Source of the DNA: RGIG5579 sp045602025
GTDB lineage: Bacteria > Bacillota > Clostridia > Oscillospirales > SIG627
Reading direction: 5' to 3'
NCBI GenBank assembly: GCA_045602025.1
Contig: JAZSAT010000040.1
Location: 1-20,522 of the forward strand
DNA: 20,522 bases
The translations under genes and the position numbers were made by a program. Below, one piece after another: positions 1-7,930 of the stretch. Positions within the stretch are counted from its first letter, which is position 1. Every line of letters starts with the position of its first letter. A model generated the notes under the pieces. It was not told the DNA's origin. It saw nothing but the letters and a program-made list of their open reading frames with translations, and searched no databases.

Positions 1-1
1 T

Positions 2-859
2 GAAAAGAGAGAAGATTGGTGGCATCCCGAATTTAACGTAAAAGTTATGATGAACCCCCATCCAGTTCTCATCGCAACACTTTTCTCACGTCTTAAGGCT
101 GCATCAGAAGCTGGTAAGAGCTTCACTATGATCCTCGGTAACCCCGAACCCGATACATATATTCCTCTCACACAGCTTATCAACTACTTCCAGGTCGACT
201 GTTCAAAGGTTCACCTTGTAGCAGAGGATGAGTGGGCTGATCAGGACGGCAACATCGCTCCTATCACATACGAGGCAGGCTTTGCTCACACTATGAACAA
301 GTATCTGTACAACCAGAATGATGAGAACCTCCGTATGCCCATGGAAAATGTTCATTTCCCCACCAACGCCAATATCAAGGATTACTCCAAGATCATTGAC
401 GACATCACCGAGGGAACCGGTGCTGATATCGCTTCTACCTCTCCCGGATGGGCAGGCCACATGGCATTTGTTGATCCTATCCCCGAATTCATCGGCAGCG
501 GCGACATCGAAGAGTGGCTCAACCAGCCCGCTCAGATCGTAACCCTCCATCCCATGACCATTATGCAGAACTCTCTCAACGGTACCTTCGGTCAGTCCGG
601 TGACATTGCAAATGTTCCCCCCAAGGCTGCTACCATTGGAACTCTCGATGTTATGCGCGCAAAGGAAAGAATCGAAGTTCACGCTCTCGCTACCTGCGGC
701 ACCTTCTCTTCTTGGCAGAGAATGACTTCCCGTCTTTGCACCCACGGTCCTGTAACTCCTTATCTGCCCAGCTCTATGCTCCAGACCAAGAAAACTCAGG
801 TCTACATCAGCGAAGAGCTCGCAGCTCCCTTCGAATGCTGGGAGAAGGTTGGTTATTAA
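2..859 (+). CDS. NagB-family glucosamine-6-phosphate isomerase/deaminase-like protein (5' end off window)
   Basis: The reading frame is open from base 2. The first in-frame ATG (base 47) has no ribosome site, and the residues before it (EKREDWWHPEFNV) look like family sequence, so the true start lies upstream. The 285 visible residues resemble the clostridial proteins annotated as glucosamine-6-phosphate isomerase, distant relatives of NagB. Visible blocks are LGNPEPDTYIPL (the phosphate-loop region), EDEWADQDGN (equivalent to the NagB MDEY block), GADIASTSPGWAGHMAFVDP (equivalent to GIGxDGHIAFNEP) and PPKAATIG near the C-terminus. The canonical NagB catalytic blocks are altered, so the fold is well supported but deaminase activity is not. 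The probable role is sugar-phosphate isomerisation in the cytoplasm. A strong terminator follows 15 bases after the stop, so this is the last gene of its transcript. Confidence 0.8.
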   Translation, partial: EKREDWWHPEFNVKVMMNPHPVLIATLFSRLKAASEAGKSFTMILGNPEPDTYIPLTQLINYFQVDCSKVHLVAEDEWADQDGNIAPITYEAGFAHTMNKYLYNQNDENLRMPMENVHFPTNANIKDYSKIIDDITEGTGADIASTSPGWAGHMAFVDPIPEFIGSGDIEEWLNQPAQIVTLHPMTIMQNSLNGTFGQSGDIANVPPKAATIGTLDVMRAKERIEVHALATCGTFSSWQRMTSRLCTHGPVTPYLPSSMLQTKKTQVYISEELAAPFECWEKVGY

Positions 860-874
860 TCTACCGATCCAAAC

Positions 875-906
875 AAAAACAAGCACCGAAAGGTGCTTGT
901 TTTTTT
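875..906 (+). terminator. Intrinsic terminator after the NagB-like gene
   Basis: The left arm AAAAACAAGCACC (875-887), loop GAAA and right arm GGTGCTTGTTTTT (892-904) pair perfectly and end in a T run. It also has A/T symmetry, so it can act on both strands. Confidence 0.9.
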
Positions 907-919
907 GTTGTAGAAAAAC

Positions 920-951
920 AAAAAGCACTTGCGACTGCAAGTGCTTTTTTT
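920..951 (-). terminator. Intrinsic terminator of tRNA-Ser(GCT)
   Basis: AAAAAGCACTTGC (920-932), loop GACT and GCAAGTGCTTTTT (937-949) form a 13-bp stem directly beyond the encoded CCA end of the minus-strand tRNA. Read on the minus strand it ends in a T run. It is symmetric and could also act as a second plus-strand terminator. Confidence 0.85.
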
Positions 952-1044
952 GGCGGAGAAGCGGGGATTTGAACCCCGGCGCCAGAATAATCCGACCTAA
1001 CGGTTTAGCAAACCGTCCCCTTCGACCTGCTTGGGTACTTCTCC
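951..1044 (-). tRNA. tRNA-Ser, anticodon GCT
   Basis: On the minus strand the acceptor arm GGAGAAG (1038-1044) pairs with CTTCTCC (955-961), followed by discriminator G and an encoded CCA (951-953). The T arm is CGGGG-TTCAAAT-CCCCG. The anticodon loop TTGCTAA places GCT at 1007-1009, closed by an ACGGT/ACCGT stem. A long variable arm marks a class II tRNA, and G73 fits serine. It reads AGC/AGU codons. Confidence 0.96.
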
Positions 1045-1069
1045 AAATCCGTTATGAAATTGTAAAAAG

Positions 1070-1096
1070 AAAAAGACCACTCTCGGTGGTCTTTTT
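1070..1096 (-). terminator. Terminator between the two tRNA-Ser genes
   Basis: AAAAAGACCAC (1070-1080), a 5-base loop and GTGGTCTTTTT (1086-1096) lie just beyond the CCA end of tRNA-Ser(TGA). It would release or attenuate that tRNA before the downstream tRNA-Ser(GCT). The symmetric A/T flanks allow action on either strand. Confidence 0.8.
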
Positions 1097-1099
1097 CTA

Positions 1100-1188
1100 T
1101 GGCGGAGGGAAAGGGATTCGAACCCTTGTGGGATTTCTCCCAAACGGTTTTCAAGACCGCCTCGTTATGACCACTTCGATATCCCTCC
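1100..1188 (-). tRNA. tRNA-Ser, anticodon TGA
   Basis: On the minus strand the acceptor arm GGAGGGA (1182-1188) pairs with TCCCTCC (1104-1110), followed by discriminator G and an encoded CCA (1100-1102). The T arm is AAGGG-TTCGAAT-CCCTT. The anticodon loop CTTGAAA places TGA at 1151-1153. The long variable arm is that of a class II serine tRNA. It reads UCA and other UCN codons. It is the promoter-proximal member of a two-gene serine tRNA unit. Confidence 0.96.
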
Positions 1189-1206
1189 AAATTGGGGACA
1201 CGAAAG

Positions 1207-1235
1207 ATTATAGGCTATTTTCCCCTTTTTGTCAA
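1207..1235 (-). promoter_or_regulatory. Consensus sigma-A promoter of the tRNA-Ser genes
   Basis: Reading the minus strand: TTGACA (1230-1235), a 17-base spacer, TATAAT (1207-1212). It matches both consensus hexamers perfectly at ideal spacing. The predicted start, near base 1200, is about 12 bases before the mature tRNA-Ser(TGA). The spacer and part of the -35 box lie inside the palindrome at 1214-1247. Confidence 0.9.
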
Positions 1236-1253
1236 GGGGAAAATAGCTTTTTT
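1214..1253 (+). terminator. 14-bp hairpin with plus-strand T run, overlapping the tRNA promoter
   Basis: GCTATTTTCCCCTT (1214-1227) pairs perfectly with AAGGGGAAAATAGC (1234-1247), followed by TTTTTT on the plus strand. It ends 9 bases from the 3' end of the flavin reductase gene. On the minus strand, where that gene is read, the bases after the hairpin (CTATAATC) are a poor T run, so termination of the operon here is plausible but not certain. On the plus strand it is a good intrinsic terminator. Confidence 0.65.
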
Positions 1254-1262
1254 ATGCTTTTC

Positions 1263-1832
1263 TTATCCCTTTTTCTTTTTCTTTACGGCAAAACCGAAAG
1301 AGCCGATCTTTTTGCCCAATTGAATATAATCTCCGTGGGAGTAGGCAAGAAGATTTGCCTTCTTCAAATCGAGCTTTCCGTTTTCGTCAACATACTTTTC
1401 GTCTACATCCACCGCTACGATCTCGGCAAGGAACATATCGTGAGAACCAAGCTCCTTTACCTCCACCACCTTGCATTCAAGTGACAGGGGGCTTTGTGCT
1501 AAGGTAGGGCAAGAAACCTTTGCCGCCTTTTCGGGAGTAAGGGAATAAGCTTTGATCTTGTTCATTTTTGCGCCGGTATAAACACCGCAGGCATCGGTGG
1601 CCTTTGCCAGAGAGCCTGTGGTTAAATTGATCACAAATTCGCCCGTTTCGCTGATGATCTTATGGGAATGACGGCTTTTCCGAAGGGAAATATAGGTCAT
1701 AGGCGGCTCGGAACAGGTAATGCCTGTCCAGGCTACGGTTGCTGCATTTGGTTTTTCCATTGTTCCGCTTGTTACAAGGACTGCGGGTACGGGAGCTAAA
1801 AGGGTGCCTCCCGGCCAAGTGATTTTTGCCAT
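1263..1832 (-). CDS. Flavin reductase family protein (FMN-binding split barrel)
   Basis: This 189-residue protein has the layout of the flavin reductase-like/flavoredoxin family: an N-terminal strand with PVPAVLVTSG, then NAATVAWTGITCSEPPMTYISLRKSRHSHKI in the region that binds FMN in this family, then EFVINL, and a C-terminal HGDYIQLGKKIGSFGF block. These proteins bind FMN and pass electrons between NAD(P)H or partner proteins. The partner here is unknown. The ATG is preceded by AGAGGT, and the stop of mutL lies 9 bases upstream, inside that ribosome site, so the gene is read as the last member of the miaB-mutS-mutL unit. No function in mismatch repair is implied. The C-terminus is an unusual lysine run (KKKKKG). 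Confidence 0.88.
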   Translation of the reverse strand: MAKITWPGGTLLAPVPAVLVTSGTMEKPNAATVAWTGITCSEPPMTYISLRKSRHSHKIISETGEFVINLTTGSLAKATDACGVYTGAKMNKIKAYSLTPEKAAKVSCPTLAQSPLSLECKVVEVKELGSHDMFLAEIVAVDVDEKYVDENGKLDLKKANLLAYSHGDYIQLGKKIGSFGFAVKKKKKG

Positions 1833-1841
1833 AACTACCTC

Positions 1842-3827
1842 TTATGTTCTTAAAAATAGATTCTCAATTTGTTTTTTGGTAAAGGGAACCAGTACCGGTC
1901 TGCCGTGGGGGCAAACGGTGATGTTATCGATCTCGCGAAGCTTTTCCACGATCCACTTATGATCTGCATCGGTGGAGGGGATCCCTGCTTTGACTGCAGC
2001 CTTACAGGCCATGGAATACAAGGTCCTGTCGAACCTTTTTTCTCCGGCACCGCCTGCCTTGCCGCCAAGCATCAGCTCCTTTGCGCTCTCTTCCAAAAGA
2101 GAACGAATGGCATCTCCCGAAAGAGAGATAAATTCCGTCGGGATCCCACGGAGAAGAAAGCTTGTCTCTCCGAATTCTTCCAGGAGAAAGCCTGCTTCCT
2201 CAAGCTCCTCTAAGTGATCGGCAAGGGCCGCTTTTTCATTTGGCATAAGACTGAGAACCACAGGCTCCAAAAAGAGCTGCGCAGATTCCTTCTTATGACT
2301 TTTTTTCAGAGCTTCATATAAAATGCGCTCGTGGGCTGCGTGCTTATCAATGAGATACAGAGTATCCTTTGTCTCGTATAAAATATAAGCGGAAAAGACC
2401 GTTCCCCGAATATTTCCGAGAAGAGAGAGGGGATTGTCGCTGTTTTCCTTGGGCAAAACAGCTTCCATTGCCATTTGTTCGGGTTCTTCCTGAACGAGTT
2501 CCTCTTTCACTTCTTCTTTCGGAAGTGTGATTGCGGGGGGATCTTTTTTGATATTGATGATATCTTTTTTACTCTCGAAGAAAAATTCCTTGGCACTTTC
2601 GATTACGACCTTTTCCCCTTTGATCTTGTTTTCCTCGGGGATAAGCGTGCTTTTGCCGCGGCTTGGTGCTGAGGAGAAGAGGGAAAGCTCTGGGCTTTTT
2701 TCCTTCCAGGCACCGCTTTGTACCTCAAAAGATGGCTTCGGCTGTTCCTTCTTTTCGCGGATGTTTGGAATGACAGTCCCGGGGGTGTTTTTTGCTTTTG
2801 CGACTGCCTCTTCATACTCATCGCGGGCAAGGCGATTGGACAAAGCGGAAAGGGTGCTTCTTACCGCTTGATACACTGCGTTATAAACGCTTCGTTCATC
2901 GTCAAAGCGGATCTCAAGCTTTGCAGGGTGTACATTGACATCCACCTTTTTCGGGTCGATAGTGAGAAATAGTACGCAGCCGGGGAATTTTTCGCTTTTG
3001 ACAAAGCTTTTGTATGCATCCTCCATGGCAAACTGCATGGTGCGTGATTTTACAAAGCGGGAATTGATGTAAAAGCTTTGCCAGGAGTGGTTGTTCCGCG
3101 CCATTTCGGGTCGGGTGATAAATCCCTGAATGTGAAAATCTCCCACGGTATGGTCGCATTCTACCAGGGATGCGGAAAATTCGTTGCCGTAAACAGAGTA
3201 AATGGCGTCTTTTAATTTTCCGTTGCCCATGGTCTGCATTTTGGTATTTCCATCGGCGATGAATTTAAAAGCGATCTCCGGATGGGAAATGGCGATCCTT
3301 TGCAGATACTGCAAAATGGCAGAGCCTTCTGTCTGCGGCCTTTTCAAGAATTTTTTTCTTGCAGGCTGATTGAAGAAAAGGTCCTGCACGATCACAGTAG
3401 TGCCGTCAGCACAGCCGCACTCTTCCAGAGAGAGCATCTCTTCTCCTTCAAGGACCATCTGGTGGCCCATCTCATCTTCTCGGCGTTTGGAAAGCATGGT
3501 AAAGCGCGAGGTGGAAGAAATGGCAGCCAAAGCCTCCCCACGGAAGCCCAAGGTCTCAATGGCTGAAAGATCCTCGGCCGTTTTGATCTTACTGGTTGCA
3601 TGACGGCGCACGGAAAGAGGCAGATCCTCTTTTTCCATACCGATGCCGTTGTCTGTGATGCGGATCATATCAATGCCGCCGCCTGCGATCTCGCAAACGA
3701 TGGCAGTGCTTTTGGCATCAATGGCATTTTCAAGAAGTTCCTTTACCACATTGGCAGGCCGTTCAACTACTTCTCCTGCGGCAATGAGGTTGGAGGTTTG
3801 GGTGTCAAGTAAATTGATCCTTGCCAT
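1842..3827 (-). CDS. mutL: DNA mismatch repair protein MutL
   Basis: This 661-residue protein has the N-terminal GHKL ATPase of MutL: ELLENAIDA (near residue 36, with the catalytic Glu), TDNGIGM, RHATSKI and GFRGEALAAISS. The middle is a variable, charged linker (about residues 330-465). The C-terminal domain carries DKHAAHERILYE near residue 494, matching the endonuclease motif D-x-H-A-x2-E-x4-E, then CKAAVKAG and CPHGRP. This is the nicking type of MutL found in bacteria without MutH. It links mismatch recognition by MutS to strand incision. The start has AAGGAG 7 bases upstream, and the stop of mutS is only 12 bases before the ATG, so the two are cotranscribed. The family's usual DQHA reads DKHA here, a conservative change. 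Confidence 0.97.
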   Translation of the reverse strand: MARINLLDTQTSNLIAAGEVVERPANVVKELLENAIDAKSTAIVCEIAGGGIDMIRITDNGIGMEKEDLPLSVRRHATSKIKTAEDLSAIETLGFRGEALAAISSTSRFTMLSKRREDEMGHQMVLEGEEMLSLEECGCADGTTVIVQDLFFNQPARKKFLKRPQTEGSAILQYLQRIAISHPEIAFKFIADGNTKMQTMGNGKLKDAIYSVYGNEFSASLVECDHTVGDFHIQGFITRPEMARNNHSWQSFYINSRFVKSRTMQFAMEDAYKSFVKSEKFPGCVLFLTIDPKKVDVNVHPAKLEIRFDDERSVYNAVYQAVRSTLSALSNRLARDEYEEAVAKAKNTPGTVIPNIREKKEQPKPSFEVQSGAWKEKSPELSLFSSAPSRGKSTLIPEENKIKGEKVVIESAKEFFFESKKDIINIKKDPPAITLPKEEVKEELVQEEPEQMAMEAVLPKENSDNPLSLLGNIRGTVFSAYILYETKDTLYLIDKHAAHERILYEALKKSHKKESAQLFLEPVVLSLMPNEKAALADHLEELEEAGFLLEEFGETSFLLRGIPTEFISLSGDAIRSLLEESAKELMLGGKAGGAGEKRFDRTLYSMACKAAVKAGIPSTDADHKWIVEKLREIDNITVCPHGRPVLVPFTKKQIENLFLRT

Positions 3828-3839
3828 TTCGGCTCCTTT

Positions 3840-6446
3840 TTACAGTTTTTTTGCTTCTTTGGATAATTCGTAAAGCTTACCCAAAGCTTCAATGGGACTC
3901 ATTGTGTCAACATTGATGCTCTTCAAGCTGTCAATGATCTCGTCCTTGATAGAGGAGAACATCGGTAATTCTTCCTCTTCGTTTCGGATAACGATCTTTT
4001 CCTTCGGGGCTTTTTCTTCCAATTCCTTTAAGGTTTCTTTTGCACGCTTGATGACTTCTGTGGGTACTCCCGCAAGCTGGGCAACCTCAATGCCGTAGCT
4101 GTCGTCGGCAGAACCGGGAACGATCTTGCGAAGGAAGATGACACTGTCGCCGCGCTTTTTCGCAGCAATGTTATAGTTTTTCACGCCCTCTACCGAGTTT
4201 TCAAGCTCGGAAAGCTCGTGATAGTGAGTGGCAAAAAGGGTCTTTGCACCGCATTTCTTTCCGGCGGTGTATTCCATGACGGCACGGGCAATGCTCATAC
4301 CGTCATAGGTAGAGGTACCTCTGCCGATCTCGTCGTAAATAATGAGGCTCTTTTTTGTGGCGTTTTGCAGAATGTATGCGACCTCGCTCATTTCCAGCAT
4401 AAAGGTAGATTGGCCCATAGAAAGGTCGTCGCTTGCGCCGACTCTTGTGAAGATCTTATCCACAATGCCGATCTGCGCTTCCTTTGCGGGAACAAAGGAG
4501 CCCATCTGTGCCATGATCACAATAATAGCACACTGGCGCATGTAGGTGCTTTTACCGGCCATATTGGGACCGGTGATGATCGCCATACGGTTGTCGGCAG
4601 AATCAAGATTGGTATCGTTCGGCACGAAAAAGCCCTTGGTTACCTTTTCGACAACGGGATGTCTTCCGTCTGTAATTTGAATGCGGTCGGAAAAATCCAC
4701 AACAGGGCAAACATAGCCGTTTTCCAGAGCCACATGGGAAAGGGAAGCAAAAACATCGATTCTTGCGATCTGCTTTGCCGCATCCTGCAAGGTGGGTGCA
4801 AGCTCTTTTACCTTGTCGCAAAGTGCACAGAAGAGCTCATATTCCAAAGCAACCGCACGATCCTTCGCACCCAGGATCCGGGATTCCATATCCTTTAATT
4901 CGCTGGTAATATACCGCTCTGCATTCGTAAGGGTCTGCTTGCGGATATACCTGTCGGGAACCTTGTCGGTGTGCAGACGGGAAACCTCAAAATAATAGCC
5001 GAATACGCGATTGTAACCGATCTTCAGTTTCGGAATTCCTGTCAGCTCCCGCTCGGTGGCCTCAATTTTGGCGAGGTAGCTCTGACTTTCCGTCATAATG
5101 GAGTTGAGCTCATCAAGCTCTTCGTTGAAGCCTTTTTGAATAAAGCCGCCTTCCCTTACGGAAAAGGGCGGATCGGGACGGATCGCTTTGGTGAGAATTT
5201 CACAAAGAGGTGTGGTCACAGGAAGGATCTTTTCAGAAAGCACCGAATAGATCTCGGAAAGCTCTTCTCCCGAGCAGTTTTCCAAAAGACTTGTAATGGT
5301 AGGCAGATGGGAAAGGGTATTTGCCAGGGCAAACAGATCCTTGGCATTACCGCCGCTGTAAATGATTCTGGAAAGAATTCTCTCAATGTCCTGAACAGGG
5401 GAAAGGGCTTCGCGGATGCTGTCCTTCAGTTGCATATTGTTAAAAAATTCAAGGACCGCGCTCTGACGCTTTGCAATGGCTCTCGGATGGGTCAGAGGCT
5501 GCTCGATAAAGCGTCTGAGAAGCCTTGCTCCCGCGCTGGTACGGGTCTTATCCAGTACCCAAAGAAGAGAACCGCGCTTTTCTTTTCCCCTTGCCGTTTC
5601 CACAAGCTCTAAATTTCTTCTGGAATTGGAATCAATGGAGAGATATTCGTTGTTGTCATATATTCTGATTTCGTTTAATGAGGAAAGTCCTGTTTTCTGA
5701 GTGGTGGAAAGGTAATTGACAAGTGCCGCGCAGGCTCTCGGCAAAAGGGGAGAGCAGGAGGCAAAGCCAAGGGCCTCAAGGCTTTTTCCGAAATGACGGG
5801 AAAGAAGGGGAATGGGCTTGTTATCAAACAGATCGTATACACCGCTCTCTGCAAGATTTCCTTCGGTTTGTCTCACATAATCGGTCAGGGTCTTGCATTC
5901 CTCCTCAGGAAGGTTGATGATCATTTCCTTTGGAGCAAATTTTGCAAATTCATTGATGATCTGTCTTAACAGTGCTTCTTTGCTTTCCGCCTCCAGCGCA
6001 ATGGCAAAAAGGGCGGAGTCGGAAATGTCGTAAAAGGCGCAAGCACCGCGGTTTTCCTCAACACAAACGGTAGCAAGAAAGTTGTTCTTTCCGTCTTCCA
6101 GTGCATCGCCTAAGGTTACGGTACCGGGGGTGATAATGCGGATCACCTCTCGGGGAACGATCCCCTTGCAGGTGGCGGGATCCTGAGTCTGCTCGCAAAT
6201 GGCTACCTTGTAGCCCTTTTCGATCAGCTTCGCAATATACCCGTCACAGGAATGATAGGGGACACCGCACATAGGAGCTCTTTCATCCTCTCCGCAGTCA
6301 CGGCCGGTCAGGGTCAGATCCAGTTCCTTCGAGGCGATCTTTGCATCCTCAAAGAACATCTCATAAAAATCGCCCAATCGGTAGAAAAGAAGATATCCTT
6401 CATATTGCTTTTTGATTTCAAAATATTGGAGCATCATCGGGCTCAT
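3840..6446 (-). CDS. mutS: DNA mismatch repair protein MutS
   Basis: This 868-residue protein has standard MutS1 length. The mismatch-wedge motif is FYE at residues 27-29 (in GDFYEMFFEDA). The connector, lever and clamp domains follow. The ATPase has Walker A GPNMAGKST near residue 625 and Walker B LIIYDEIGRGTSTYDG near residue 704, and a signature loop DDLSMGQSTFMLEM lies between them. The C-terminal part contains the helix-turn-helix dimerisation region. It binds mismatched or looped DNA and recruits MutL. The start overlaps the miaB stop (ATGA), with AGGAGA about 9 bases upstream, so translation is probably coupled to miaB. The first residues are MSPMMLQYF. Internal ATGs at codons 4-5 are possible starts. 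Confidence 0.98.
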   Translation of the reverse strand: MSPMMLQYFEIKKQYEGYLLFYRLGDFYEMFFEDAKIASKELDLTLTGRDCGEDERAPMCGVPYHSCDGYIAKLIEKGYKVAICEQTQDPATCKGIVPREVIRIITPGTVTLGDALEDGKNNFLATVCVEENRGACAFYDISDSALFAIALEAESKEALLRQIINEFAKFAPKEMIINLPEEECKTLTDYVRQTEGNLAESGVYDLFDNKPIPLLSRHFGKSLEALGFASCSPLLPRACAALVNYLSTTQKTGLSSLNEIRIYDNNEYLSIDSNSRRNLELVETARGKEKRGSLLWVLDKTRTSAGARLLRRFIEQPLTHPRAIAKRQSAVLEFFNNMQLKDSIREALSPVQDIERILSRIIYSGGNAKDLFALANTLSHLPTITSLLENCSGEELSEIYSVLSEKILPVTTPLCEILTKAIRPDPPFSVREGGFIQKGFNEELDELNSIMTESQSYLAKIEATERELTGIPKLKIGYNRVFGYYFEVSRLHTDKVPDRYIRKQTLTNAERYITSELKDMESRILGAKDRAVALEYELFCALCDKVKELAPTLQDAAKQIARIDVFASLSHVALENGYVCPVVDFSDRIQITDGRHPVVEKVTKGFFVPNDTNLDSADNRMAIITGPNMAGKSTYMRQCAIIVIMAQMGSFVPAKEAQIGIVDKIFTRVGASDDLSMGQSTFMLEMSEVAYILQNATKKSLIIYDEIGRGTSTYDGMSIARAVMEYTAGKKCGAKTLFATHYHELSELENSVEGVKNYNIAAKKRGDSVIFLRKIVPGSADDSYGIEVAQLAGVPTEVIKRAKETLKELEEKAPKEKIVIRNEEEELPMFSSIKDEIIDSLKSINVDTMSPIEALGKLYELSKEAKKL

Positions 6447-7783
6447 AATACAAGTTCTCCTATCAGCATAATTGCTTTTGCTTCCGTAATTTTTACAGTT
6501 ACATATTCACCGGTCAGATCCACACCGCTTTTTTTGGGAAAGTGGATCAATTTTCCGGCATCGCTTCTTGCAGAAAGAAAATCGGGATCGCTCTTGCTTT
6601 CACCCTCGCAAAGTGCGCGGATCTCTTTTCCTACAAGAGCCTCGTTCTTTTTCGTCTGAATCTCCATTTGCAGAGAAAGAAGACGGGCCATACGGTCCTT
6701 TGCTACCTCATCGGAGATTCGGCCATCCATCTTTTCGGCGGGAGTGCCTTTTCTCGGAGAGTAGACAAAGCTGAAAACGCCGTCAAATTGGCAGTATCTC
6801 ATCGCTTCCAGGGTCTCTTCGAAATCCTCTTCCGTTTCTCCGGGAAAGCCGACGATGATATCTGTGGTAACGGCAATATCCGGGATCTTTTCTTTCATAT
6901 AGTCTATAAGAGAAAAGTAGGTTTCTTTGGTGTATTTGCGGTTCATTGCAGAAAGGATCCTGTTGCTTCCCGCCTGCAGGGGAAGATGAAAGTGCCGTTC
7001 ACACTTGTCACTGTTTGCCATGACATCGATCAATTCATGGGTTGCATCCTTGGGATGGCTTGTCATAAATTTTAAAACATAATCTCCCGGTATTTCGGAA
7101 AGCTTTTCCAAAAGGGCGGAGAAGGGACAAGGGACACTCAGGTCCTTGCCGTAAGAGTTGACATTTTGACCGAGAAGGGTGATCTCCTTGCAGCCGTTTT
7201 CCACAAGATTTTTCACCTCTTCATAGATCTTCTCAGGTTCACGGCTTCGCTCTCTTCCTCTTACATAAGGTACCACACAGTAGGTGCAGAAGTTGTTACA
7301 GCCGTACATTACCGAAACATAAGCTCGATGAGAAAATTTTCTCTTGACGGGAAGGCCTTCGCAAATCTTTCCGGGATTCTTGTCATATCCTTCTACAAAA
7401 AAGAGTCTTTTTTTGGCGGAAAGAGCAAGGGTGAGGATCTCTTCAAAACGGGAGATCTGGTTGGTTCCGAATACGAAATCCACATAAGGGTATTTATTTT
7501 TTATGTCTTCCTTGCGGTGCTCCTGCTGAACCATACAGCCGCAAAGACCGATCTTCAATGTTTTTTTCTTTTCCTTTAAGTGCTTGAGCTGTCCGGTAGT
7601 AGAAAGGGCCTTCAGCTCTGCATGCTCTCTTACCGCACAAGTATTGAAAAGGATCAGATCCGCTTTTTCAATCTCTTCCGTGGGGGTAAAGCCCATTTTC
7701 ACGGCAATGCCCATAAGAGTTTCGCTGTCGGCTTCGTTTTGCTGACAGCCGAAGGTATTGATATATACAAATTTTTCTTCCAT
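6443..7783 (-). CDS. miaB: tRNA-2-methylthio-N6-dimethylallyladenosine synthase MiaB
   Basis: This 446-residue methylthiotransferase has three domains. The N-terminal UPF0004 domain holds the three auxiliary-cluster cysteines C13 (NTFGCQQNEAD), C49 (NTCAVRE) and C83 (LCGC). The radical-SAM barrel holds C162-x3-C166-x2-C169 (GCNNFCTYC). A C-terminal TRAM-like domain carries GEYVTVKITEAKAIMLIG. It adds a 2-methylthio group to i6A37 in tRNAs reading UNN codons. Both serine tRNAs in this window have A37-type loops, and the UCN-reading one (TGA anticodon) is a likely substrate. It is the first gene of the operon. The ribosome site AAGGA lies about 11 bases before ATG, and a promoter lies at 7818-7847. 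Confidence 0.96.
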   Translation of the reverse strand: MEEKFVYINTFGCQQNEADSETLMGIAVKMGFTPTEEIEKADLILFNTCAVREHAELKALSTTGQLKHLKEKKKTLKIGLCGCMVQQEHRKEDIKNKYPYVDFVFGTNQISRFEEILTLALSAKKRLFFVEGYDKNPGKICEGLPVKRKFSHRAYVSVMYGCNNFCTYCVVPYVRGRERSREPEKIYEEVKNLVENGCKEITLLGQNVNSYGKDLSVPCPFSALLEKLSEIPGDYVLKFMTSHPKDATHELIDVMANSDKCERHFHLPLQAGSNRILSAMNRKYTKETYFSLIDYMKEKIPDIAVTTDIIVGFPGETEEDFEETLEAMRYCQFDGVFSFVYSPRKGTPAEKMDGRISDEVAKDRMARLLSLQMEIQTKKNEALVGKEIRALCEGESKSDPDFLSARSDAGKLIHFPKKSGVDLTGEYVTVKITEAKAIMLIGELVL

Positions 7784-7817
7784 AAGAACACTTTTCCTTA
7801 TAATCTGTAATCACATT

Positions 7818-7847
7818 ATTATACCATAAAGAAACAATTTTCGTCAA
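7818..7847 (-). promoter_or_regulatory. Promoter of the miaB-mutS-mutL operon
   Basis: Reading the minus strand: TTGACG (7842-7847), an 18-base spacer, TATAAT (7818-7823). The predicted start, near 7811, leaves a leader of about 28 bases before the miaB ATG. Confidence 0.75.
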
Positions 7848-7859
7848 CGAAAAGTGCGC

Positions 7860-7890
7860 AAAAAAAGAAGACATGCCGTCTTCTTTTTTC
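7860..7890 (-). terminator. Terminator after the lipid kinase gene
   Basis: The arms AAAAAAGAAGAC and GTCTTCTTTTTT with loop ATGCC pair fully. Read on the minus strand the hairpin is followed by a T run. It separates the U32/kinase unit from the miaB promoter. Confidence 0.85.
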
Positions 7891-7930
7891 GGTGATTTTA
7901 AATTGTAAAAGGGAATATAAGGGCTCTGTA

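Noticed and set aside
47..49. ATG at 47 as the true start of the NagB-like gene
   Set aside because: The frame is open through base 2, the upstream residues look like family sequence, and there is no ribosome site.
203..940. Minus-strand 245-codon ORF opposite the NagB-like gene
   Set aside because: It is the antisense shadow of a conserved coding frame, crosses the terminator, and shows no family features.
849..1484. 211-codon plus-strand ORF across the tRNA genes
   Set aside because: It runs through two tRNA genes and three hairpins and into the antisense of the flavin reductase gene. No ribosome site or known domain.
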